This document shows positions 1 to 6,983 of a stretch of 14,033 bases of DNA, piece by piece. Both the position numbers and the translations under genes were made by a program. This DNA comes from Lysobacteraceae bacterium. Its GTDB lineage: Bacteria; Pseudomonadota; Gammaproteobacteria; Xanthomonadales; Wenzhouxiangellaceae. The first letter of the stretch is position 1. Each line of letters opens with the position of its first letter. A model generated the notes under the pieces. The model made no database searches. It was not told the DNA's origin and saw nothing but the letters and a program-made list of their open reading frames with translations. The stretch lies in the NCBI GenBank assembly GCA_020201235.1, contig JAIVHD010000256.1, positions 3,935 to 17,967 on the forward strand, written 5' to 3'.

Positions 1-595
1 AAAGGTGCCTTGCGGCATCCGCTCATTCGGTATCGAAGGGGTTCGGGCCAGCCCAGATCGATTGCACGATCGACCTGATCAATCGCAGAACAGTCGGATT
101 CAGTGACGTACGCGCTGAATGCTGCGGGAAACTCGGGAGATTGGGCAAACTGCACCATTTTGACTGGGCTCCATGAAAAACAAAAACGTTCTCATGAGAC
201 CGGTCGAGGGTGGAAGCATTCAGGCGTGTGGCACCAGGTCAATGCAACCACTCATCTTTTCGAAAGCGTTGAATCTTTCGCAGGATTTGGCACCGTTATA
301 ATGGATAGACCTGCATCCAAGATAGGTTGCCCCGGCTTCTAAGGGCCTGTCCCTCAGCCGGTCTCGATGAGTTTATATGTTGAAGATACAGAATCGTTTG
401 ACTGCGGTCAAAGAAGCAATTGTTATATTATTTTATTTACCAAACATTCTGATCTATAGGCCGAAGATGAGCCAAACTTCACCCTTGACAATACTGTCGT
501 ATTACCCAATTATGATTACAGCGCCGATTTGGAGCCAGCTTGCGGGCGCACGATAAATCCAGCTAAAGCGGCCGGCCACGCGCTGACCCGCCCGC
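1..595. other. Non-coding left flank, no supported gene
   Basis: I find no convincing gene here. The longest plus-strand frame (103-342) opens at GTG, has no ribosome binding site, and its product resembles nothing I know. The stretch from about 360 to 530 is visibly richer in A and T than the rest of the window, as expected for intergenic DNA or decayed sequence. Nested short inverted repeats lie at 58-85. A perfect TTGACA at 485-490 with AATTAT at 508-513 (17-base spacer) could be a sigma-70 promoter reading toward cysB, with a leader of about 160 bases. Confidence 0.5.
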
Positions 596-623
596 TTGTG
601 AACGACCCGCAACTCTGTATAAG
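596..623 (+). promoter_or_regulatory. Candidate cysB promoter
   Basis: TTGTGA (596-601) and TATAAG (618-623) are separated by 16 bases, and the -10 box is preceded by TG one base upstream. Transcription would start near 630, leaving a leader of about 50 bases before cysB. The match is moderate. The TTGACA at 485-490 is a competing upstream promoter. CysB proteins commonly repress their own gene, so an operator may overlap this site, but I cannot delimit one. Confidence 0.35.
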
Positions 624-680
624 GGTGACAAAATCACCGACTCTCGTATCGAACTCCATTCGCCTGGATACAACGGTTAA

Positions 681-1691
681 ATGAAATTACAGCAAATACG
701 TTTCCTGCTGGCGGTTGTCGAAAACGACCTCAACATCACCAGCGCCGCCGACGCGCTGTTTACCTCTCAGCCCGGTGTCAGCAAGCAGATTCGTCTGCTT
801 GAAGAAGAGCTGGGCCTCTCGCTTTTCGTTCGCAAGGGCAAGCGCATCGAATCCCTGACCAGCGCCGGGACAACGGTGGTTGAGCACGCTCTTCGCATTC
901 GAAACGAAGTTGAACAAATCAAGTCGCTGGCCGAAACGCTGCGTGGCGACGGTGCCGGCACCTTATCACTGGCGACTACACAAACCCAGGCCCGTTACGT
1001 GTTGCCAGACGTCATCGGCGAGTTCAGGCAGCGTTTCGAGCAAGTCGATATCGCACTTCATCAGGGTACCAGCGAACAGATTGCGCGAATGATGGACGAC
1101 CGCCAGATCGATTTCGCCATTGTCAGCGGATCGACCAAGCCTTTCCCCGACGTGATCGCCCTGCCCGTATACCAGTGGGACCGGGTCCTGATCGTGCCGC
1201 GCGACCATGCGCTGGCCACCTTGGGCGAACCGCCAAGTCTGACTGAGCTTGCCAGATGGCCGTTGGTGACCTATCTGTTCAGCGACCGCCCCGAATCATC
1301 GCTTATGAGCGCCTTCAACGCCGAGCAGCTGCAACCGCGTATCGCGTTCACCGCGCGAGACGCAGATATTATCAAAACCTACGTACGCACCGGCTTTGGA
1401 GTCGGCATCCTGGCCGGCATGGCGATCGAATCCGGGGTCGATGATGATCTGACCGTGATCGAGGTTCCGGGCCTGTTCCCCCGCCTTACGACCTGGATCG
1501 GCTTTCCACGGGACTTGCTGCTCAAGCACTACCATTGCGAATTCATTCGCCAACTGGCACCGCAGTACACCGAAGCAATGCTCGAAGACCTTTGCCGCAA
1601 TAGCCCGCCGCCGGACCTCGACGAATGGCTGGCCGAGATCGACGTGCCGCTTAGAAACCGCAGTGACACCGACCCAACAATGCCGCGCTGA
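681..1691 (+). CDS. cysB: CysB-type LysR transcriptional regulator
   Basis: This 336-residue protein is a LysR-type regulator of the CysB group, which activates sulfate assimilation genes with N-acetylserine or O-acetylserine as inducer and is antagonised by sulfide or thiosulfate. The winged helix-turn-helix fills residues 1-60 (TSAADALFTSQPGVSKQIRL is the recognition region). The ligand-binding part begins near residue 92. The stretch ATTQTQARYVLP, with Thr100 and Thr102, matches the sulfate/inducer-binding loop of enteric CysB, and FTARDADIIKTYVRTGFGVG is typical of the C-terminal half. The loop after PLVTY differs from the E. coli protein. The length fits the family (about 324), with a short extra tail. 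The ribosome binding site is weak. The gene ends 15 bases before the cysH stop codon, tail to tail with the operon it should control. Confidence 0.93.
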   Translation: MKLQQIRFLLAVVENDLNITSAADALFTSQPGVSKQIRLLEEELGLSLFVRKGKRIESLTSAGTTVVEHALRIRNEVEQIKSLAETLRGDGAGTLSLATTQTQARYVLPDVIGEFRQRFEQVDIALHQGTSEQIARMMDDRQIDFAIVSGSTKPFPDVIALPVYQWDRVLIVPRDHALATLGEPPSLTELARWPLVTYLFSDRPESSLMSAFNAEQLQPRIAFTARDADIIKTYVRTGFGVGILAGMAIESGVDDDLTVIEVPGLFPRLTTWIGFPRDLLLKHYHCEFIRQLAPQYTEAMLEDLCRNSPPPDLDEWLAEIDVPLRNRSDTDPTMPR

Positions 1692-1706
1692 TTGAAACGC
1701 CGGGGT

Positions 1707-2432
1707 TTACGAGCCGACCTGGTGTAATCCGCACTCGCGCGCCAGGCCGAAAAAGCGCAGCTGGTCGGTATCATCGCCAACTTCATGTACCGATCGAGTG
1801 GTGTGCCAGTCGCCGATGCTCAGATAGCCTTTTTCGCGCAACGGATGATAGGGAAGATCATGCCGGCTCAGGTACTGGTGCACATCACGATCGCCCCAGT
1901 CCGCGACTGGGTGAATCTTGTAGCATTGCCACTGGCGTTCAATGAAATGCACGCCCGCCCGGCTCGACGACTGGCCTCGGCGCAAACCACTGAACCAGGT
2001 TGAGGCACCGAGTTCGCGCAGTGCCCGCTGCATCGGCTCAACCTTGTTTTCATGGTTGTAGCTCTGGATTCCAGACAAACCCTGCTCCCAGCGCTTGCCG
2101 TGACGCGCCTCCTGCCAGGCCGGGCTGGTCGGGGAGCGAAAGACGTTCAGGTTCAATTTTAGCCGCTCGCTGAGCTGATCGACAAACCGGTAGGTTTCGG
2201 CAAAGTGATAGCCGGTGTCGATGAAAACGATCGGCATTTCCGGACGAACCTGGGTGACCAGATGCAGCATCAGCGCTGCCTGCATGCCGAAGCTTGAAGA
2301 CAGCACGGCAGTTTCGGGCAAATGCTCCAGCGCGCATTCGATACGCCGAGTCGGACTCAGCGATAACCAGCTGCGGTTGAGCACATCCAAATCAAGTACC
2401 TGTGCATCGGCGTGTAGCGTGCAAGTCGCCAT
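1707..2432 (-). CDS. cysH: Phosphoadenosine phosphosulfate (PAPS) reductase
   Basis: CysH (241 residues) reduces PAPS to sulfite and adenosine 3',5'-bisphosphate in the cytoplasm, using thioredoxin or glutaredoxin. The PP-loop SSSFG is at residues 45-49 and IDTGYHFAETY at 71-81. WFSGLRRGQSSSRA is at 146-159. The C-terminal ARECGLH carries the catalytic cysteine (Cys234), as in E. coli KRECGLH. The two cysteine pairs that hold the iron-sulfur cluster of APS reductases are absent, so the substrate should be PAPS rather than APS. The length is close to E. coli CysH (244). The start codon shares one base with the cysI stop (TAATG), so translation is probably coupled. It is the last gene of cysJIH. 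Confidence 0.95.
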   Translation of the reverse strand: MATCTLHADAQVLDLDVLNRSWLSLSPTRRIECALEHLPETAVLSSSFGMQAALMLHLVTQVRPEMPIVFIDTGYHFAETYRFVDQLSERLKLNLNVFRSPTSPAWQEARHGKRWEQGLSGIQSYNHENKVEPMQRALRELGASTWFSGLRRGQSSSRAGVHFIERQWQCYKIHPVADWGDRDVHQYLSRHDLPYHPLREKGYLSIGDWHTTRSVHEVGDDTDQLRFFGLARECGLHQVGS

Positions 2433-3952
2433 TATGCGTGTACCTCGCTGCCATGCACGACCGCCGCGACCAGCCCGGAACGCACCGCAAAGTCACCCAA
2501 AGCCTCGTCGGGCTGGCGTTCAGCCGCATAGCGTTCAAACCAGCCGTCGATTGAATCCAGAATAGCCGCTTCATCGGCATTATCAAGCACCAGCTTGCTC
2601 AGCCGTTCGCCGCTGAAGGCCGCGCCCAGATACAAGTTGTAGCGGCCCGGCGCACGCCCAACCAGACCGATTTCGCCCAGGAACGGCCGCGAGCAGCCAT
2701 TCGGACAACCGCTCATGCGCACCATGACGGGCTGCTCGGAAATGCCGTGGCGGGCGGCCAGTTCCTCGATACGGGAAATCAGGTCGGGCAGGTAGCGCTC
2801 GGCCTCGGCCATGGCAAGGCCGCAGGTTGGCATTGCGACACAGGCCATCGAGTGGCGCCGAATGGGCGAGATATCCGCACCATCTTCGAGCCTTTCAATG
2901 AACACAACAAACTGCCAGCGCCCGTCGACTCCTTTGGTCCAGCCATAGCGATCGCTGCTTTGGATGAGTTCGAACGGCTCCGCAGCACTCGGACGAATGC
3001 CGCATCGATGCTCGATCTCGTCGACCAGCCAGTCGGCGCTGCGATCGTCAAGGGTGTATTTAAAACGAGCGTGCTTGCGGTTTTCACGATCGCCAAAATC
3101 ACGCTGTGTGGTGACAATCGCCTCGGCGACCGGCAGCAGCTGCTCAGGCGTAATGAATCCAATCATCTGGCCCAACAGCGGGAAGGTCTCGAGCTCACCG
3201 TGGGAGCAACCCATTCCGCCGCCGGCAATCACATTGAAGCCGGCCAGCGCGCCGTCGCGCGCGATCGCCACCAGGCCGATATCCTGAGAATAAACGTCGA
3301 CATCATTGTAAGGTGCCACCGCAATGCCGATCTTGAACTTGCGCGGCAGATAGCGTTTGCCGTAAATGGGCTCGTCCTCGAGCTCTTCGGTGTCGGCTTT
3401 TTTGCCGTCGATCCAGATTTCGCGCCAGGCGTTTGTGGCCGGGGTCAGGTGCTTGCTCAAACGCTCCGACCAGCGCAGCGTCTCGGCATGAAGCGGTCCG
3501 AGCTCGGGCTGTACATGGCACATCACGTTGCGGTTGACATCGCCGCATGCGGCCAGCGAGTCCATGCCGACGGCATCAATTCCGCGGATCAGGTCATGCA
3601 GCGATTGGCGCGCTACGCCATGGTATTGAATCGCCTGACGGGTCGTCAGGCGCAGGCTGCCGTTGCCGGGGTCGTCAGCCAGGCGGTCGAGCGCATCCCA
3701 TTGCGCACGCGTCACCCGGCCACCGGGCACCCGAACACGCAACATAAAGGAATACAAAGGCTCCAGCCGCGCTTCGCGCCGGGATGCGCGCAGGTCGCGA
3801 TCATCCTGCTGGTATAGGCCGTGAAACTTGCTGACCACGGTATCGGCTTCCCGAATCGCCCCGGTGGTCGGGTCATTCAGGCTCTCGATCAGCGTGCCGC
3901 GCAGGTTGCGGCTTTCGGACTTGATTTTTTCGATATCCAATCCCGCGCTCAT
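2432..3952 (-). CDS. cysI: Sulfite reductase hemoprotein subunit with a large internal deletion
   Basis: CysI carries siroheme and a 4Fe-4S cluster and reduces sulfite to sulfide with electrons from CysJ. The N-terminal half is well conserved (FHGLYQQDDRD near 44-54, LRLTTRQAIQYHG near 100-112, YLPRKFK with the substrate lysines at 205 and 207). The cluster cysteines are present: CVAMPTC (371, 377) and CPNGC (416, 420). I chose the ATG at 3952, which overlaps the cysJ stop as TGATG, has AAAGGA about nine bases upstream, and is better than the TTG one codon earlier. The protein has 506 residues against 570 in E. coli. About 50 residues are missing between VVFIERLEDG and SPIRRHSMAC, around base 2875, which removes most of the second ferredoxin-like half-domain. 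The frame stays open, so the gene is not obviously dead, but enzyme activity is doubtful. Confidence 0.9.
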   Translation of the reverse strand: MSAGLDIEKIKSESRNLRGTLIESLNDPTTGAIREADTVVSKFHGLYQQDDRDLRASRREARLEPLYSFMLRVRVPGGRVTRAQWDALDRLADDPGNGSLRLTTRQAIQYHGVARQSLHDLIRGIDAVGMDSLAACGDVNRNVMCHVQPELGPLHAETLRWSERLSKHLTPATNAWREIWIDGKKADTEELEDEPIYGKRYLPRKFKIGIAVAPYNDVDVYSQDIGLVAIARDGALAGFNVIAGGGMGCSHGELETFPLLGQMIGFITPEQLLPVAEAIVTTQRDFGDRENRKHARFKYTLDDRSADWLVDEIEHRCGIRPSAAEPFELIQSSDRYGWTKGVDGRWQFVVFIERLEDGADISPIRRHSMACVAMPTCGLAMAEAERYLPDLISRIEELAARHGISEQPVMVRMSGCPNGCSRPFLGEIGLVGRAPGRYNLYLGAAFSGERLSKLVLDNADEAAILDSIDGWFERYAAERQPDEALGDFAVRSGLVAAVVHGSEVHA

Positions 3953-5733
3953 CAATACACATCCTTTTGATAGCGTTTGTCGGTCTTCATCGTTTCCAGA
4001 TAGGCCTCGGCGCGCCCGGCATCCAGACCAGCGTGTTCAGCCACGACTTCGGCCAGCGCCTGGTGAACATCGACCGCCATGGCCTGGCCATCGCCGCACA
4101 CGTAGACATGCGCACCACGCTCAAGCCAATCGAACAGCTCGCGGCCCTGCTCGCGAATCCGCTGCTGCACATAAATCTTGTTTTCCTGATCGCGCGAAAA
4201 TGCGACCGAAAGTCGATCCAGCCCACCCTGGCGGCAATAGCGCTGCCATTCGATCTGGTAGAGAAAATCGGTGCTGCGGTTACGGGCACCAAAAAACAGC
4301 CAGTTCTCGCCGCTGCCGCCGAGCGCCCGGCGTTGTTGGATAAACGCCCGGAACGGCGCCACGCCGGTGCCAGGACCGATCATGATGATGGGCCGCGACG
4401 GATCCTCGGGCAGGCGAAAACGCGGATTCGATTCGATGTAGACCGGCACCCGCTGGCCCGGCTGGACGGTCTCGGTCAGCTGCCAGGAGGCCACCCCTGC
4501 GCGCAGTTGCTGTCGGGCATTCAGCCCGCCGACTCGCTTGACCGTAAGGTGGACCTCGTCTTCGTACTCCAGCGGGCTGGAGGCAATCGAATACAGGCGC
4601 GGTGCGATTCCGCGAAGCGCGTTGACGAAACGTTCTCCATCGACCTCGGCCGGATATTCGCGCAGTACGTCGATGACCTGGTGGCCGGCAACCCAACGGC
4701 TCAGCGCATCGCGATTATCGAGAATCGCGCGCAGCTCGGAATTGCGGCTCAAATCGCACCAGGCATCCAGAAACGGGCGCGCCAGCTGGGTCAGTTCGAG
4801 GCGGCCACCCAGCCAATCCGAAACGCTGAGGCTCTCGCCCTTGCGGGCGACGACCGCATCGCCGTCGAGCTTGCAGACTGCGATGATTTCATCGACCAGC
4901 CGGGCATCGTTGCGTGGCCAGATCCCGACCGAATCACCGGGTTGCCACTGCAGCGTACTGTCTTCCAGCAGCAATTCGACATGATGCACCGGACTGGTCG
5001 AGGGCGACACCGTCAGCGGTGCGATTTCCAGAACCTCGGCCTGATAGGGATTGCGGCGATCGAAGCGCTGGGCACCGGGCGTGCCCTGTACCAGCTGCAG
5101 GTGCGGAGTCGCGGCGCCGCCGGTTTGCAGAACTTCGCCCACCTTTTCCAGCACCCGATTGCGCCACTGGTCTTCGGCCGGCTCGAAGTCGACATCGACA
5201 TCGACCCGGTCTAGCAATCGCGTAGCACCCAATTGATCCAGCCGCGCATCGAAGTCGCGGCCGGTCTGGCAGAAATCGGGATAGCTGGAATCGCCAAGCG
5301 CAAATACCGCGTAGCGAAGGCTGTCCAGGCGCGGCGCGCGCTCGGACTGGATCAGCTTGTGCAGCGCCTCGGCATCTTCCGGCGGATCACCCTCGCCGTG
5401 CGTGCTCATCACCAGCAACAGCACGCTGACCTTGGCGATTGAGCGCGGCTGGATATCGGCGCTGCTTGCGAGCTCGACCGTGTATCCATGCGAGCGCGCC
5501 TCAGCCGCCAAACGTTCGGCAACGCCACGTCCGTTGCCGGTCTCGGAGCCGTACCAGATCGTCAGAGTCTCGCTGGTCGCGGAAGCGGCTGCGGTCGTAA
5601 CTGCGCCGCCACGGGCCGACGCGGCACCGGCAAGGTATCCCGAAGCCCAGACCAGCTCCTTGTCGTTCAACGATCGCGAAAGCGGCTCAAGCTGCGCTTC
5701 GAGATTCTGTTTTTCAGCCGCCGACAGATCCAT
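3952..5733 (-). CDS. cysJ: NADPH-sulfite reductase flavoprotein subunit
   Basis: CysJ (593 residues; E. coli 599) takes electrons from NADPH through FAD and FMN and passes them to CysI. An FMN-binding flavodoxin domain spans about 57-200 (YGSETGNGRG at 61-70, MSTHGEGDPPEDAE, ALGDSSYPDFC). The FAD domain follows, with RLYSIASSP at 379-387 and RAGVASWQL at 411-419. The NADPH part contains GPGTGVAPFRAFIQQR at 453-468 and YVCGDGQAMAVDVHQAL at 544-560. The C-terminus KRYQKDVY matches the family ending, so the protein looks intact. GAGG lies ten bases before the ATG. It is the first gene of cysJIH and overlaps the start of cysI. Confidence 0.95.
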   Translation of the reverse strand: MDLSAAEKQNLEAQLEPLSRSLNDKELVWASGYLAGAASARGGAVTTAAASATSETLTIWYGSETGNGRGVAERLAAEARSHGYTVELASSADIQPRSIAKVSVLLLVMSTHGEGDPPEDAEALHKLIQSERAPRLDSLRYAVFALGDSSYPDFCQTGRDFDARLDQLGATRLLDRVDVDVDFEPAEDQWRNRVLEKVGEVLQTGGAATPHLQLVQGTPGAQRFDRRNPYQAEVLEIAPLTVSPSTSPVHHVELLLEDSTLQWQPGDSVGIWPRNDARLVDEIIAVCKLDGDAVVARKGESLSVSDWLGGRLELTQLARPFLDAWCDLSRNSELRAILDNRDALSRWVAGHQVIDVLREYPAEVDGERFVNALRGIAPRLYSIASSPLEYEDEVHLTVKRVGGLNARQQLRAGVASWQLTETVQPGQRVPVYIESNPRFRLPEDPSRPIIMIGPGTGVAPFRAFIQQRRALGGSGENWLFFGARNRSTDFLYQIEWQRYCRQGGLDRLSVAFSRDQENKIYVQQRIREQGRELFDWLERGAHVYVCGDGQAMAVDVHQALAEVVAEHAGLDAGRAEAYLETMKTDKRYQKDVY

Positions 5734-5906
5734 GCGGGAAATACCTCTAGTCCTCGGAATACCATGAAGACTAGCGCCGGCGACAGCCTATTGGAACGAT
5801 TTGCTGGTTATACCTTTATATTCGAAACGTTGATGCGTCGCTGGAATCAGGGCCTGCGGCAGACAAATGAAGAGGGTGCGCCAGGCCATGACAATCATGT
5901 TAACCA
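5734..5906 (-). promoter_or_regulatory. Intergenic region expected to hold the cysJIH promoter
   Basis: These 173 bases separate the end of the broken phosphotransferase gene from cysJ. On the minus strand an AT-rich segment (about 5790-5825) contains TATAAAGGTATAACC, which could supply a -10 box, but no good -35 box stands in front of it. That is typical of CysB-activated promoters. The CysB binding site itself is not well enough defined to mark. An inverted repeat CATGA-CAA-TCATG lies at 5887-5899, just after the upstream gene. It has no T-run, so I do not call it a terminator. Confidence 0.4.
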
Positions 5907-6823
5907 TCAGCCGGGCGAATTGCGAATGACGCGCCGGCAACGCCAGAGCAGGTAATTGACCGCGATCCAAAAGCGCTTAAACGCCGGATTACGAGTCTGG
6001 TGCTTGTGGTATCGGTAATAGATCTGTTGCGCGATGACGGCCAGACGGAACAGCCCATAGACCTCGTAAAACGCCCAGTTGGTGGCCGAGTAGCCCATCC
6101 GTCCGCAGTAATACTCAACGACTTCGGCACGCCTGAACATGCCGGGAAGATGCGTTGGCTGGCGGCGGAAGTTCTTGAAATAGCGATCATCGTCGGCCTC
6201 TACCCAATAGAGGTACGGGCCTTTCGGAGGCGCTCCGACCAGCCCGTGATCTGGCGCCGGTTATAGCCCGCACCCTTTGCCAACCCGGCCAGACCGGCGG
6301 CATTGACATCGACCGAATGCAATTCGATCAGCGTATCAATTGCGTTGCGACACAGTGTGCGCGCCTGGTTCTCATCCAGCACCAGCCCCTTCGGCAGGTT
6401 GGCGCGCGGAATGATACCCTCCAGCCGCTGCATGACATAGAAGTCCGAGCCGATCACCGAATGGTCCTCGCACACCGCCAGCATTTCCGGAACATACGGA
6501 AAGACAGGCTTCAACGCGCTCTGGATGCGAAATTCGCGTACCACGTCGTGCGCCGACCGGGCCTTGGTACCGGACGGCGGCCGGCGCAGGATCAAGTCGC
6601 GCCCGGGATAGCGCAGCCGATAGGTCAGGTTTGACGCGCCTTTCGGAAACTGCTCAAGCTCCGGCAAGCCGTGCAGTCCGCCAATCCGCTTTTTAAGCCA
6701 GGCATCCAGCGCGAGCAGCTCGAACCGGTCCTCGTCGCGAACCGCACGCGGCTGATCGATCAACCCAGGCGCCGAGGGGCTCGCCTGATCTGAATCGTCT
6801 GAACCATCTGGATCGCCTGCCAT
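5907..6823 (-). pseudogene. Broken APH-family phosphotransferase (ACAD10/11 kinase-like)
   Basis: Two pieces of one kinase-like gene lie in different frames. The first, from the ATG at 6823 (GAGG eight bases upstream; better than the ATG at 6877), has the nucleotide-binding strand FPKGASNLTYRLRYPGRD, LRRPPSGTKARSAHD and FYVMQRLEG, and runs to GWSERLRKART before a stop at 6200-6202. The second frame takes up at YWVEADDDRYF and FRRQPTHLPGM and continues through VEYYCGRMGYSATNWAFYEV and GLFRLAVIAQQIYYRYH to the stop at 5907. In intact relatives some 60-70 residues lie between these points and hold the catalytic HND loop and the DWE/DPL metal-binding motif. Neither motif is present here, so a deletion of about 200 bases plus a frame change has removed the active site. 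The family phosphorylates small molecules; the ACAD10/11 and LvaA branch acts on 4-hydroxyacyl-CoA. Assembly error is an alternative explanation. Confidence 0.85.
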
Positions 6824-6872
6824 CCTGAATACCTCGCTCGTTTTCGACAAATGATCGACACCAGCCGACCGC

Positions 6873-6905
6873 TCCACGTGGACACTTCAAGCCCGATTCT
6901 ATCGG
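6873..6905. promoter_or_regulatory. Two palindromes upstream of the phosphotransferase gene
   Basis: A perfect ten-base palindrome TCCACGTGGA (6873-6882) lies about 50 bases before the preferred start at 6823. A second one, CCGAT-TCT-ATCGG (6893-6905), lies 10 bases further upstream. Their place between the response regulator gene and the phosphotransferase start fits operators of a local repressor, but no such repressor is encoded in the window. The second could also form a small hairpin. Neither is followed by a T-run in the minus direction, so a terminator is unlikely. Confidence 0.3.
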
Positions 6906-6983
6906 AAAAACCGGGCCTTTAAGAGCGCAGCGGAACGCCATTGAATACCGACGCCGGCGCGCCGAAAAACCCAAGCCGGTCCG

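Noticed and set aside
103..342. 79-codon frame in the left flank
   Set aside because: GTG start without a ribosome binding site, no recognisable domain, atypical composition.
340..360. GGGCCTGTCCCTC as an insertion sequence end
   Set aside because: No matching inverted copy, target duplication or transposase piece was found in the window.
2747..3817. Long open frame on the plus strand (356 codons) opposite cysI
   Set aside because: Shadow of cysI codon use; no ribosome binding site and no recognisable domain.
3967..5214. Long open frame on the plus strand (415 codons) opposite cysJ
   Set aside because: It lies wholly antisense to a conserved CysJ with all family motifs; long antisense frames are common in GC-rich genes, and its product resembles nothing.
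6824..6877. Earlier ATG at 6877 as start of the phosphotransferase gene
   Set aside because: The ATG at 6823 has GAGG at proper distance; the extra 18 residues are not typical of the family.
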